A stretch of DNA of 64,000 bases from Mytilus edulis (Eukaryota > Mollusca > Bivalvia > Mytilida > Mytilidae), in contig NC_092357.1 in the NCBI RefSeq assembly GCF_963676685.1, forward strand, positions 23,588,647-23,652,646. The letters run 5' to 3'. Position 1 is the stretch's first letter; every line of letters starts with the position of its first letter. Shown in pieces: positions 1-12,239 of the stretch. Under the pieces are notes generated by a model, which was not told the DNA's origin, ran no database searches, and saw only the letters and a list, made by a program, of their open reading frames with translations. The position numbers and the translations under genes are program-made.

Positions 1-79
1 AATGTTGACTGGTGTAACCCAATTTTTGTACATTCTTATCTTTTGTTGTGATTGTTTTGCTCATACATTATTGTCTATA

Positions 80-290
80 TAATGGACTTATATGCGACTG
101 TCTTACAAGTGAAAGGTTAAGCTAGCCGTTAAATCAGTTTTAGTCAAACATTTTCTACACAAGGAAATGTCTGTACCAAGTTTGAAATATGACAACAGTT
201 TTACATGCGTTTGACTTTTTGTTTTCGCCATTTGTTAAAGGACTTTCCGTTTTCCTCGGAATTCGATATTTTTGTTTAAATTACTTTTTA
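80..290 (+). repeat. Interspersed repeat, family B
   Basis: Diverged copy of a repeat also present at 3060-3285, 6735-6965 and 60885-61135. Shared landmarks in order are a segment like 'tgcgactgtcttacaagtg', 'tttctacacaaggaaatg', 'ctgtaccaagt...gaaatatgacaacagtt' and 'ggactttccgttttcctcgg'. Copies differ by many substitutions and small indels, so this is an old dispersed family. It has no coding capacity. The family is common in mussel DNA (my recognition, not searched). Confidence 0.65.
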
Positions 291-742
291 ATGATCTTTC
301 ATTTGTTTTAAAGTTAAGGCAACGTTTTCACCGCACTGTCAGGTGTTAAATCTCTTGATGGAAATAAGTAAATTTACAATAAAATTAGATTGATTCAGAC
401 ATTAATTAAAACTCCATATTTTCTGCTTGACATCATAAACATTCTTATAATTTATGTTTACAAAATAATTGTAACAGGTGCATTCATTCCTTGTATTATA
501 CTAATGTACTAATGCTATTATATGCATAGTTATATTCTGGATTTAACATTAAATGAGTTAATTTTAACATCTACAAGATCTTATTAAATGCAATAATGAT
601 TAAAAAATATGTGTCGATGACCTTCTGTTTAAACTCGGTCAGGTAATTAGTTAAATGCATGTTTCACGCGAACCTGTCTCATAAATAATTGCTTGTTGTT
701 CTAATTATAATTATAATGCTATTACAGTTATGATTTTCTTTA
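291..742. other. Unassigned AT-rich sequence
   Basis: No open frame, inverted repeat or recognised repeat seen. Probably intergenic. Confidence 0.5.
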
Positions 743-2032
743 TAAACTAGAGGCTTTAAAGAGCCTGTGTCGCTCACCTTGGTCTATGTGAATATTAAAC
801 AATGGACACAGATGGATTCATGACAAAATTGTATTTTGGTGATGGTGATGTGTTTGTAGATCTTACTTTCCTAAACATTCTTGCTGCTTACAATCATCTC
901 TATCTATAACAGTACTTTCTGTGGAAAATGTTATTGAAAATCTTTAAATTTTAAGAAAATTGTTAAAAATTGACTATGAAGGGCAATAACTCCTAAAGTG
1001 GTCAACTGACCATTTAGGTCATGATACTTATTTGTAGATCTTACTTTGCTGAACATTATTGCTGTTTACAGTTTATCTCTATCTATAATAATATTCAAGA
1101 TAATAACCAAAAACAGCAAAATTTCCTTAAAATTACCATATCAGGGGCAGCAACCCAACAAGGAATATCTGATTCATCTGAAAATTTCAGGGCAGATAGA
1201 TCTTGACCTGATGAACAATTTTACTCGGTCAGATTTGCTCTAAATGCTTTGGTTTTTGAGTTATTAGCCAAAAACTGCATTTTACCCTATGTTCTATTTT
1301 TAGTCATGGCGGCCATCTTGGTTGGTTGGCCGGGTCACCGGACACATTTTTTAAACAAGATACCCCAATGATGATTATGGCCAAGTTTGGTTAAATTTGG
1401 CCCAGTAGTTTCAGAGGAGAAGATTTTTCTAAAAGATTACTAAGATTTACGAAAAATGGTTAAAAATTGACTATAAAGGGCAATAACTCCTAAAGTGGTC
1501 AACTGACCATTTTGGTCATGTTAACTTATTTGTAGATCTTACTTTGCTGAACATTATTGCAGTTTACAGTTTATCTCTATCTATAATAATATTCAAGATA
1601 ATAACCAAAAACAGCAAAATTTCCTTAAAATTACCATTTCAGGGGCAGCAACCCAACAACGAAATGTCCGATTCATCTGAAAATTTCAGGGCAGATATAT
1701 CTTGACCTGATGAACAATATTACCCCCATGTCAGATTTGCTCTAAATGCTTTGGTTTTTGAGTTATAAGCCAAAAACTGCATTTTACCCCTATGTTCTAT
1801 TTTTAGCCATGGCGGCCATCTCGGTTGGTTGGCCGGGTCACCGGACACTTTTTTTTAAACTAGATACCCCAATGATGATTGTGGCCAAGTTTGGTTAAAT
1901 TTGGCCCAGTAGTTTCAGAGGAGAAGATTTTTGTAAAAGTTAACGCAGGACGACGACGACGACGGACGACGGACGCCGGACGCCAAGTGATGAGAAAAGC
2001 TCACTTGGCTTTTCGGCCAGGTGAGCTAAAAA
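743..2032 (+). mobile_element. Non-autonomous composite repeat with GCTCACCT ends
   Basis: The left end reads 'aaagagcctgtgtcgctcacc' and the right end '...ggccaggtgagctaaaaa', so GCTCACCT recurs inverted at the two ends. The interior holds a tandem duplication (964-1457 and 1458-1950), a 'gccgggtcaccggacac' box and, near the right end, a short (GAC)n run before 'ggacgccaagtgatgag'. No transposase frame is seen; the open frames inside are short. The architecture suggests a non-autonomous DNA element. I recognise the general layout from bivalve genomes. Exact boundaries and target-site duplication were not resolved. Confidence 0.6.
964..1950 (+). repeat. Tandem duplication of about 494 bp inside the element
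   Basis: The segment beginning 'gttaaaaattgactat' recurs with offset about 494. Both copies carry 'ggcaataactcctaaagtgg', 'tttgtagatcttactttgct', 'aggggcagcaacccaaca' and 'ccgggtcaccggacac'. Identity is high, with a few substitutions, so the duplication is younger than the surrounding repeats. Confidence 0.85.
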
Positions 2033-2162
2033 AAGGTAACCCAATGAGTGTTCAATAATCCTACTTCAGACTTGTGAAACAGTAAATACAAAAAAAAATA
2101 TGCAAACATGTCTGTTGTTTTTGCTCACTGGTGAAGACGTACGCTGACCCATAGTTGTTACT

Positions 2163-2228
2163 GTTACTATATCTACTACTACTACTACTACTACCTACCT
2201 ACCTTCTACTACCTACTACTATTACTAT

Positions 2229-2260
<32 letters not shown>

Positions 2261-2280
2261 TAACTACTACTACAACTACA

Positions 2281-2317
<37 letters not shown>

Positions 2318-2403
2318 TAACTACTACTACAACTACAACTACTACTACTACTACAACTACAACTACAACTACAACTACTACTATAACTACTACTACAACT
2401 ACA

Positions 2404-2482
<79 letters not shown>

Positions 2483-2721
2483 TAACTACTACTACAACTA
2501 CTATAACTACTGTAACTACTACTACAACTACAACTACTACTACAACTACAACAACTACTACTACAACTACTACTACTACTACATCTACAACTACAACTAC
2601 TACTACAACTTCTACTACAACTACTACTACAACTACTTCTTCTACTACTACTACGTCTACTACTACTACTATAACTACAACTACAACTACTACTACTAAT
2701 ACTACTACTAATATTACTACA

Positions 2722-2752
<31 letters not shown>

Positions 2753-2878
2753 TTACTACAACTACTACTACAACTACAACTACTACTATTACTACAACTA
2801 CTACTACAACTACTACTACAACTACTACTACAACTACTTCTTCTTCTACTACTACTACTACTACTAATACTACTACCA
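2163..2878. repeat. Long (TAC)n / (CTA)n trinucleotide satellite
   Basis: About 0.7 kb of almost pure CTA/ACT/TAC repeat, interrupted by ACAACT, TATAAC and TTCTTCT variants that themselves recur, suggesting higher-order expansion. It creates artificial long open frames on both strands (poly-Thr on plus, poly-Val and poly-Ser on minus). These show no start context, splice signal or non-repetitive domain and are not called as genes. Confidence 0.95.
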
Positions 2879-3059
2879 ATATAATACTTAATCCTCATAG
2901 CATAATGTTTAACAGCATGTATAGAAGAAAATTCCGTAGAACCTCAAATAGAGGCACCATAATGAATCACTGACCATACAATATAATGAACAGTTTTGTA
3001 TATACATCATATCAAAAACCACATAGACCCTACTGGCAGATTTAACAACTGCATTTCCT

Positions 3060-3285
3060 TTTACTTTGCCTGTTCCAAGTCAGAAATATGACAGTTGTTA
3101 TCGATTTGTATGGGTTTGAGGTTTTGATTTTGCCATTTCCTTTCCGTTTTAAATTTTTCAACTGCAATTCGGTATTTTTGTTATGTTATTTTTTGTCATA
3201 TCGCATAAGCCTAAATTTGTATTATGTATGCTTTATCAACAAATTGTCCATTAAACCAAAAGGACATTTTGTACTTGGCACATAA
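3060..3285 (+). repeat. Interspersed repeat, family B (partial)
   Basis: Starts with 'cctgttccaagtcagaaata' and continues through 'gacagttgtt' and 'tttccttttccgt'-like segments as in the other family B copies. The 5' part is missing. Confidence 0.5.
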
Positions 3286-4284
3286 GATGTTCTTAAATGC
3301 ATAATTTTAGACTTTTCTAGATTGGCTGTTATCATATTTTTATATCATGCACCTACATTCTAAAGTATTCACCCTTATTCACTTTCACTTTCTATAATGA
3401 AAGCTACATTGTTTGCATATACAACATTATACACATTTTGCTTCAACTGTGCTAATACCAACATTTAACTCGTTGAATTCATCAATGAAATCATTTTTTT
3501 TCCGGAAACCGGCAGTCAAGCACACCACAGTACAATATTTAGGTAGCTTGAACTAACGTTATCTAACCATATTAAAGAGGTTCTCTTGTGTCAGATAACG
3601 AACATGGTACAATTACATCTTTGGCCAATAGAATTGAACAGGGGCCTTCCCCGTATTGTAACTCACTTTAAATATAAGAACTAAAATAATCAAGCGTGTT
3701 TTTTAAACACTTTTACCGGTAGTTCAACGACACCGGGCGCCTACATATTTTTAGCCTTTTTTAAAACATATATACGATATTTCCGCATGTGTGATTCCGC
3801 AATCCGATTAAGAATCACAATTATCTTGATCACTAGAATTGATAGTTTCAGAAGGCAGTGCACTTTTTTCTACATTTAACATTGACGAAAAATCATTCTT
3901 TTTCTTAAAATGTCCAGAAAATGGCAGTTGTTATATTATAGTTCGTTTCAATGTATGTTACATAGTCGGTTTTTTTTGTTGCCTTACAGTGTTTCTGTTG
4001 TATTGTTGTTTTTCCTTTGATAGTTGGTGCGTTTCCCCCGGATTTGTTTTCTCTCAAACTTTATGACTTTCGAACTGCAGTATACTACTATTGCCTTTAT
4101 CAATCTAGATCTGTTGATACCGAATTATTACATGTATATAGTATTTTTTCCTCAGTTTTATCACATCGCCTTTCTTGACCAAAGTCGATTTATTTCCAAA
4201 TTTATGATCACATGAACTTTATACAAACAACGACATTTTGCCTGTTGTACATTTTTGCCAAAGAGTATTCTATTTTGACAATTT
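3286..4284. other. Intergenic, with a decayed repeat at about 3920-4110
   Basis: Mostly featureless AT-rich DNA. The stretch with 'atggcagttgttatatt', 'ttggtgcgtttcccccgg' and 'tatactactattgccttta' looks like a decayed extension of the family B type of repeat. No gene seen. Confidence 0.4.
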
Positions 4285-4700
4285 ATTTTCGAATGACGAC
4301 TTTGTGTTCCTATGTGGAACTGCTACACCACTGTCCCTAGTTAGAGGGAGGGTTTGGATCTCGCTAACATGTTTAACCCCGCCACATTCTATACGCATAT
4401 GCCTGTCCCGAGTAAGGAACCTGTAATTCAGTGGTTGTCGTTTGTTGCCGTGTTACATATTTGTTTTTTCTTCTGGTAATTTTTCTGTAGGCTACATTAA
4501 AATAGGCCGTAAGTTTTTCGTTTGCATTATTTTACATTAGTGATTTCGAAGCTTTTTCGAGCTGAATATGCGGTTTTGGCTTTTTTCATTGTTGAATGCT
4601 GTACAGTGACCTAGACATATAGCTATAGTTGTTAATTTCTGTGTCATTTGGTGTCTTGTGGAGAGTTGTCTCATTGACAATCATATCTTCTTATTTTATA
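4285..4700 (+). repeat. Interspersed repeat, family A
   Basis: Contains the family A landmarks in order: 'taaccccgccacattct', 'cctgtaattcagtggttgtc', 'gtgttacatatttgtttttt', 'ttgttaatttctgtgtcatt' and 'gagagttgtctcattg'. Other copies: 7440-7600 (partial), 8745-9000 (minus), 9350-9615, 20430-20970 (longest), 22020-22330 (diverged), 48360-48490 (3' part) and 60462-60725 (minus). Confidence 0.75.
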
Positions 4701-5628
4701 AGTTTAGATTAATGGTCTGGCATACAAATTGTTGGATCTCCTAAACAAAAAGTAAAGAATATTAGAAAAAGTTTAAACTCTTAGTATTTTTAGGCATATT
4801 AATGTTAAATATAAGCCCTATGTTCTGACATATGAAAAATAGTAATGCATGTGAACTTTTCGTTCTAGGATATAAATCTGTACGAAACTTTATAAACAAA
4901 GTTGCACAGTTTTAGTCGTAAAATTAGTTCCTGTGGGAAATTGCATTGTCTATATTTACGGAAGTGCAACTGCAAGAAAGGATAGACACATTCGTCACAT
5001 TTGAGTATGATACGCTTGTGTATTTTTTTTTTTATCTATGTATACCTTTAGACTCAAATAAAGACATTGCAATCTTTTGAATCAATAACAAGTTTCCACA
5101 TTGATAACTCAACAAACAGTTTTATATAGTAATTCACTACATCATGACACGATATTTATTTTTTATTTTAAAATTTCACTAATAGTTCCTCAATGCAATA
5201 CAATGGTTGTCTTGTTATCCCGATCTTTTAAACGTGATCTGAAATTGGAAACTTGTTTTAATGGAAGCACTTTGTAGCGTGTATTAGTCCATTCAGAAAT
5301 CTATTCTTGTGGATGAGCGGCTGATTTTCTTAACACTTTTCCAAAGATATCTACAGACATGTTTTAGGATGGGCTTTTGTCACGGAAACATGAAATGTTA
5401 ATGTTCTGCTTTTTTAAAGACATTTTATGTCATTGCGTAATATTTTGACCTATTTTTAATTGTGCAGATAATAAAACTTGCATATCCAGACCTACATTTA
5501 GACGAGTATATATATATATATATATAGCGAGACTTCTTCCTCCTTGAACACAAACTACTAATTAAACGCATTTAAAATCAATAGGGAGCGAAATGACATT
5601 ATGTAACTGACTCGCTAGCAACACAACA
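4701..5628. other. Unassigned intergenic sequence with a short (TA)n
   Basis: AT-rich. An (AT/TA)n run sits near 5507-5527. No coding or repeat call can be supported for the rest. Confidence 0.4.
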
Positions 5629-5629
5629 T

Positions 5630-6010
5630 TATACCGCCTGGAAATCAACTCATCACTGATACCAGGATTAATTTTTGTATTTACGCCAGACGCGTGTTTC
5701 GTCTACAAAAGACTCATCAGTCAAGCTCGAATCCAAAATAGTTTAAAAGGCAAATTAAAGTACGAAGTTGAAGAGCATTGAGGACCGCAATTCCTAAAAG
5801 TTTTGCCAAATACAACTAAGGTAATCGATTCCTGAGGTAGAAAAGCCTAAGTATTTCAAAAATTCTAAAGTTTTGTAAACAGTTAATTTATAAATATGAC
5901 CATAGCAATGATAATTCATGTCATCACAGAAGTGAGTACTGACTACTTGGCTTGTGATACCCTCGGGAACAGACTGCAGGTTCAAAGACAACCGTTTGGC
6001 ATTCCTTTTT
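5630..6010 (+). repeat. Interspersed repeat containing a 'gacgcgtgtttcgtctac' box
   Basis: A stretch with higher complexity and GC than its surroundings: 'ttacgccagacgcgtgttt', 'aagactcatcagt', 'agagcattgaggaccgcaat' and 'ctcgggaacagactgc'. I recognise this combination as a bivalve dispersed repeat. It is the only copy in the window. The minus-strand frame across it (5794-5991) is not convincing as a gene. Confidence 0.45.
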
Positions 6011-6734
6011 ATGTGCCTGTCGATATATTAGTTTGGTGCAAACATGATCTTGGGTAATCTTTCATACATGTAACTTCATTCTAAACTAGATTAGACTCCA
6101 GAAAATTAAAAAAAATATGTGGTACTGACGGTTGTCTGTTGAATTTGTTTACCTAATTTTGAAATATCGTTAATTAATACTAGTTCAGTAATCAGTTTCC
6201 TTATTTTGTAATTGACTTCGTAGTACTGACTTTATGAGTCGATCCCTTTGAACTGGTCTTTATATTCTAAGCTACTGTTATTATTTGACCGCTATCCAAG
6301 GTTAGAGGTGAATATACGCTCACATATATCATAAACTAACAACTGTGAAAGAGATCCGGACCTTCCAGATTATATTCAAATCAATACACCTGGCTGGTGC
6401 TCATACACTCCTGAATTAACATCACTATGCTTGATTTTGTCAGCAAAACCCTTAAAGTTAAATGGACGTTCCCTTATTCAGTGTAAAATATCGACTAAGA
6501 AAATGCCTACCCATATTGAAATGTGCTTAAAGCGTGACATGAAGGAATTGTTCCTTAATTGAGTCATGTGTATTCAGTTATTGAAAACAAGTAACACTTA
6601 AAGTAGGAATTGCTGAAATGATGGTATATGTATGTGTCTACTTGTATATATGAGGTTAAAGATGATTAAGACACACATTGATGATTCTCATTTCAATTAT
6701 TCCTTCTTGTATTTGTTTACTTCTTTTTAATTGC
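6011..6734. other. Unassigned intergenic sequence
   Basis: No gene, inverted repeat or recognised repeat seen. Confidence 0.4.
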
Positions 6735-6965
6735 TTAATACAATGGAATTTGGTGCGACTGTCGTACGAGTGATATGTTTAGCACTATAAAACAAGGTAC
6801 AATCCACCATTTTCTACATAAGAAAATGCCTGTACCAAGTCAGGAATATGACAGTCATTATACCTTCGTTTGATGTGTTTGAGCTTTTGATTTCGCCATA
6901 TGATCAAGGACTTTCTGTTTTGAATTTTCTCTGATTTCAGTATTTTTGTGATTTTACTTTTTAAT
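6735..6965 (+). repeat. Interspersed repeat, family B
   Basis: A fairly complete copy: 'tacaatggaatttggtgcga', 'gtcgtacgagtgatatgttt', 'ctgtaccaagtcaggaatat' and 'ttcagtatttttgtgatttt'. Best paired with the copy at 60885-61135. Confidence 0.75.
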
Positions 6966-7084
6966 ACACATATTTCTATAAATTTCACAGGAACTCTGCA
7001 CAGTCATGCTTACCTGACTACCGTAAAAAACTACAGCATAAATTTGGAAAGCAGGTAAAATTGGGTATACAGTTTGCAATTGAT

Positions 7085-7245
7085 AAATATAAGAAGAGTT
7101 GGTGTGAGTGCCATTCAGAAAACTCTCCGTCCAATGCACAACTAGTAAAAGTAAACCCTTATAAGCAAAACTAAGGCACTCAAAACGGAGCCAATTGGCT
7201 CGCAACGAACACCAAGCTATAAAGGACGCCAAAATGAATGATGTA
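7085..7245 (+). repeat. Interspersed repeat, family F fragment
   Basis: Shares 'gtgagtgcca', 'aaaagtaaacccttataag', 'cggagcc' and 'cgaacaccaagctataaagg' with the longer copies at 23200-23470 and 42330-42500. No coding potential. Confidence 0.55.
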
Positions 7246-7439
7246 TATTCTATTATAATAACTTCTCAACTACGTATCAACCGGGATTCAATGTTGAATG
7301 AATGTTGTATCTTCAACGTGGAAAGGATATTGAAATTTCAGATGATTCAAATTTTCGAAAATCAATTTTTAAATCAACGTTTAGAGTCTGATGGGCAATG
7401 AGCATTACATGCAGAAGTGGTAGAATTTATAAATATGTT

Positions 7440-7600
7440 CATTTGCTTGCATCTATCCTAAGTCAGGAACCTGATGTTCAGTAGTTGTCGTTTGTTGATG
7501 TTGTTCATACATGTACGTGTTTCTCGTTTCTTTGTTTTCATATAGAATAGATTCTTGTTTTCCCGTTTGAATGGTTTAACACTAGTCTGCAATGAAATGT
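7440..7600 (+). repeat. Interspersed repeat, family A (partial)
   Basis: Carries 'aagtcaggaacctgatgttc', 'gtagttgtcgtttgttg' and 'ttcccgtttgaatggtttaa', matching the middle of family A. Both ends are missing. Confidence 0.55.
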
Positions 7601-8744
7601 TACTTGAAATTTTGTCTATAGAACTGGAAAGAATAAAAATTTACTAATACTAAGTATTCAATCTTGATTTGAAATACAGATAAATTCTATACAATTTTAT
7701 TAGAAAAGTAGACTAATAGATCGAGAAAAATGAATTATCATGATATTACACCCTTAGTGTAAATAAATTATATCCTGTTTTTGTGTATCATGACTAATAT
7801 TACGGTTTAATTATTACAAACAATCAAAACAATAGCTGGTCATTATCAAACTTTTAAAATTGATGATCAATTAAAGCTCTGCATCTTGAAAACACTGTTT
7901 TTCGTCACGATCGACGACATAAATATCTTCTGAGATTTTATATTCTTTGGGAATATTTACCATGATTCAATACCACTAAAAAGCAGAAAAATTATCGCAA
8001 TTAAACAGTGATTTGTTTTGAAATTAGTCAAATACAATGTCTTTACAAATGGCTTTCCCGCCATTATTTCAATATCCGGACTCAAATATTGGCTACGTGT
8101 CTCATCGTAAAGAACTTGTGTTTACTTTGAAAAATCTATTATCAGATTATAAAGAATGGAAGAAATCGGCCTTTTGGAGAGAATTTAGTATTTGTTCGCT
8201 AATGGATTGCTTTAATTGATTTATTAAAAATTCTCTGTTTAATAGATATACAGTTTCAAACAAAACAGTTGAGTGCTACTTTATTCGTGTTTTACAACAT
8301 AAGCTGCAATAAGCATCCTCAGTTTGTACGTTGACATTGGATTCTGGTTTCTGGTTTCTAATACCCGTGGGTATCGTCATCTCAGTAGTCAATGTGTCAG
8401 TTACTGACATGTTTAAAAAGTACTAACTTGAAATAACCGTTGCTAAGTTAAGAATATCACGAAGTAACTGAAGATCCAATTCCCTAAGGAAGAGGTTACC
8501 TTACATAAATTTTGATATTCAATCTTGGTCATACGTATTTACACATCACTGGCTTTCAAATATTTATATGTGCAAAATGTAAGCGTTTCTTATAAAGGTA
8601 AATCAATACACGCACTTCGATGCTGGAAATATATAAAGTTTTATTCATCTTTAAGGATCTTAGAATGTTTCACTGACACCAGATGCATGACCAAATCGAT
8701 CAACCGATATCAATTCACTAAAGTATTTTTCTTTTACAATGCTT
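7601..8744. other. Unassigned intergenic sequence
   Basis: A 60-codon plus-strand frame at 8037-8219 was considered, but it has no recognisable motif and no splice partner. Nothing else stands out. Confidence 0.4.
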
Positions 8745-9000
8745 ATAAAAAGATGTGGTAGGATTGCCAATGAGATGGCACATAAGTTAACAACTATGAG
8801 TCACCGTACGGCTTTCAATAATGAGCAAAGCCCGTACCACATCGTCAGCTACATGTATATATATAGAAGGCCCAGAAATGACAAACGTAAAACAATTCAA
8901 ACAAGAAAACTAATGTATTACATAATAATTCTACAACAACATGCAATAAACGAAAATAAACTAAACCCGTCACATTGTATTGCATGCAATATTTATTTTA
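8745..9000 (-). repeat. Interspersed repeat, family A (minus orientation)
   Basis: Reads 'ggattgccaatgagat...', 'taacaactatgagtcaccgt', 'acggctttcaataatgagca' and 'tacattgtattgcatgc'-like text, the reverse complement of family A, with the 5' part diverged. Confidence 0.65.
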
Positions 9001-9349
9001 TAAATTAACAAGTGTGGACACAGATGAGTGTGGATAGTATGTTTGAATGTTTGACAGTGTTTTATGATAAATGTAGTTCTATGATTTTCCTATATGTGTT
9101 ATTAACTGTGTTGCACGATGACAACCAACCGGAGCATTAGGAGTATTGTTTATTTTATATGTAGTTTAGTTTTTATGTTCAAGACAGGCATGGAAGAGAC
9201 ACTAATTGCATTAGTTACCAAATGATTATGATAGAATATGTTCCACATCTTTGATTTTGGATACATTTTATAGCTAGGAGAGCAACACATAATAGGTTCA
9301 ATTTTTCGTGATTTTTTTAAATTGGGAGATGATATCTGAGAACATGATA

Positions 9350-9615
9350 TAAGGAGCCTGTAATTCAGTGGTTGTCGTTTGTTTATGCGTTACATATTCG
9401 TTTTTTCTTTATTTTTTGTACATAAATACGCGTTATTTTTCTCCTTTGAATTGTTTCACATTGTCATTTTGAGACCTTTTATAGCCGACTATGCTGCATT
9501 AGCTTTGCTCATTGTTGAAGGGTGTGTGGCGACCTGTAATTGTTAATTTCGATGTCATTTTGGTCTGTTGTGGAGAATTGTCTCATTGGCAATCATATCA
9601 CATCTTTTTTTATAT
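9350..9615 (+). repeat. Interspersed repeat, family A
   Basis: Clear copy from 'gagcctgtaattcagtggtt' to 'gtctcattggcaatcatatc', lying just upstream of the Tc1-like element. Confidence 0.8.
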
Positions 9616-9652
9616 GTATTTGCTAACTATTTGTATGGTTCTATTTATATAT

Positions 9653-10835
9653 ACTGAGTGCCAATGAAAACGCAACACTTGGTTTTTCAAAAATAAAATT
9701 TATATTAGAAATCATGATCTTTCAAAATGAATTGTTCTTGAAAATTAACAATTCTAACAATAGATCGATATCAAACAAAAATGTTTCATTGTCATCTTTC
9801 GGGCACAATAGATAAACGAAACATCCAATGTCGAATCATCAAATCACAGTCCTAACAAAAAATGTTACAACCCTGTTGTGCAGCGCAATCTCGACAGCGC
9901 CGCGGAATTGATCATCCCGGACGTTTAATGTGATCTCGAGGAATGTTATTCCACTTGTCCCGCAAAGCAAACTCAAGCTGACTTTTTGATATTGGTGGTG
10001 GTTTTCATCGTCTAAACCATGTCAAATCTGATGCAAAATTTGCTCTATCGGACCTAAATCTGGCGAAACGCATTACTTTTGGCCAAGGCGGTTGCCAAAC
10101 GTCTATGTAACCACCACTGACGATTTTTGGTACATAATGAATGATTTTTGGTCTACAGAATTCGTTTACGCCAGACGGCCATTAAGATGTCGGCTGTGGT
10201 GTTCTTTAACTGTTGAATTTCTGCGCAAATGGTGCTTTACTGAAATTGCTTCAGAGGATCTACCTTGACTACCATTGAACTCTCGTGACCTTTGGACATC
10301 CATCAGAGTCGATATCGGATATGTTAAAGACCAAATGTATCGGTTTTGCTGAGCGTTTCTTGCTTTTTGAACCCCGGGATGTGGCTTATCATTAACTGAT
10401 CCATTTTTGTTGAATTTGTGGATGATTTGGGTTATTGTAGAGGCTACAGTCTTCTCGAAATTGTATGCTGTGAAAGGCTTCATTGGATCATGCCGGAAAC
10501 TGCATGTCGCTGGTTGTCAGAAAGTCCTGGCATTTACTCAGATGTTTATTGCAGTTTCCTTACAATAAAGGCGGGAAAATTCATGACATTAGCCAAGCTT
10601 TAAATGACAAAATCGTGAAAATGGTGCGTATATTGAAAAGCGGTGAACTCGGTTTATGTCCGTTCAAAATAACCCTTACTTCGCATTTGTTCCAAAAATC
10701 ACCCAACCGTAAAGTTGTCGACAATTGTCTTTAAAGTCATTTTCAACCAACTTTACAAAGTTCTAATATAAAATAAATAAAAATTATCAGACTTTTTTGA
10801 AAAACAAAAGTGTTGCGTTTTCATTGGCACTCAGT
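9653..10835 (-). mobile_element. Tc1/mariner-type DNA transposon, degraded
   Basis: An element of about 1.18 kb bounded by near-perfect inverted repeats of about 41 bp: 'actgagtgccaatgaaaacg...' at the left and its reverse complement ending 10835 at the right. Both are flanked by TA-rich sequence consistent with a TA target. The interior encodes a broken transposase on the minus strand (separate entry). Length, inverted ends and transposase type together fit the Tc1 branch. It is a non-functional fossil: the transposase carries stops and frameshifts. Confidence 0.85.
10070..10533 (-). pseudogene. Tc1-like transposase remnant
   Basis: Read from an ATG at 10531-10533 on the minus strand, the frame begins MPGLSDNQRHAVSGMIQ, the typical start of Tc1 transposase N-terminal helix-turn-helix domains, and then meets an in-frame TGA. 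A later frame (10166-10483) continues with a linker-like segment (ITQIIHKFNKNGSVNDKPHP), resembling the second DNA-binding motif region and the GRP-box-like turn of the family. Further downstream, a third frame has a WQPPWPKVMRF-like piece that may come from the catalytic domain. The total is much shorter than the roughly 340 residues of an intact transposase, so internal sequence is lost. The TIRs on both sides support the assignment. Confidence 0.75.
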
Positions 10836-11118
10836 ATATCTTTGTGGTGGCTTGTCAGTATCATTAGTAAAACACTTTAAAATGTTGAATTGATCCTCAG
10901 ATTAGAAGAAATTTATTGGATTTTAGTAACGACAATGCCTAACATGATGCTTGGGCCTGATGAGCTAGAAAGTAAGCTTCTGTGCTGTTTTCTATCAATT
11001 CTTTGATAATATCTCCTTCAAAGCTGGTGAAAGCAAAACAAATTTGGTCGATGGAAAAATAATGTTTGGTTCAAACAAAAAATAAAATGCTTTTATCTCC
11101 CTGTTACTTACATTGTAC
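10836..11118. other. Unassigned intergenic sequence
   Basis: No feature supported. Confidence 0.35.
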
Positions 11119-11172
11119 ATAGAAATCAGGGGCGTAGCTGCCGTAAGGCACTTTAGGCACGTGCCTACACAT
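11119..11172 (-). repeat. Possible end of a DNA-transposon-derived repeat
   Basis: 'caggggcgtagctgccgtaa' followed by 'ggcacgtgcctacac' (itself a near palindrome) resembles the terminal sequence of animal MITE-like elements. No partner end was found nearby. Confidence 0.3.
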
Positions 11173-12238
11173 AATTTTTTCACAATTTTTTGTTTTATTA
11201 AAAAAATAAATAAATAACGTTATCTGTAGATGAACGTCAGTGAAGTTGTCAAAACTCTTTGATTATTGAATGTCATGTGTACACTAGTCTCTCGTTCTTA
11301 GTGAATGAAATATTGGATATAATTGAATGGGTTTTTTTTATGAATTTACCTTATATAGAAAGTATAAACTAGAACTTTGGTTCAGATCAGTTCACTTCTA
11401 TCAACAAAAGCTTGAATGAACCTCAACTTAAAAACATGAGTTAAGTTGTTGTTAGTGTTCAACTAGTTTTCCACTTTGTCTTCACCGGACTTGTCAATGT
11501 TGGTCGTGCGTTTGGCTGTGCAGGATGTATAAATACGCAGTCACGTCTGGTCAGAATGGGGACATTAACTCCGAATCAAATGATAATACATGGAGACATC
11601 CTTGTACATGAGAGTTGTCTGTAAAATCTTTACTTCACAAAGAATGAATTGCATAACAATGAACCGAGCTCAAAGCAAAGCACTTTAATAATACACTTAG
11701 ACAGAGAGCTCAATCCAGTGATATACTTTGTACTACAGGTCCTTCGTGAACATCCATCAACCAGAACCATATCTCAATAACATGCCATTCTACATGGTTG
11801 GATCAGAAGTCCTGAAAAAGACATGATTTTTTTTTTATCGTATTTAAAGTATATATGCATAGGTTAAAACTTTCACAAATTTGAGGTATAATCATTCAGT
11901 GTCTGGCAACTATCAATCGCTTCATGCACAAACTGATATAGGTTGAGCATGAGTGCCCTCTGTTGGAAATAAAAACATACCTCCACCTAATTTTAGTAAA
12001 CTGATGAAGAAACATTCAAAACTATAAAATGTTATCCAAGACTTGTCAGTGTCTATATATAGCTATTCACCATCAACACTGAATCAGTGATATATGTACA
12101 CATAAATACATGTAAGACTAAAATTAAAGTACATATATAAGACTAAAACTGACATTCAGTCTTTACCTTCATTCCCCAAGTCCTGTTCAAATCTTAATTC
12201 ATGATAAAATAAAATTACAACCAATGAAATCAAAGGCG
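11173..12238. other. Unassigned intergenic sequence
   Basis: The stretch 11440-11640 has distant resemblance to the 5' extension of family A at 20430-20530 ('ggatgtataa...cacgtc'). No gene seen. Confidence 0.35.
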
Positions 12239-12239
12239 A

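Noticed and set aside
2155..2973. Long open frames (272 codons plus; 226 and 229 codons minus) over the (TAC)n tract
   Set aside because: Open on both strands only because the trinucleotide repeat lacks stops; poly-Thr, poly-Val and poly-Ser products with no other domain.
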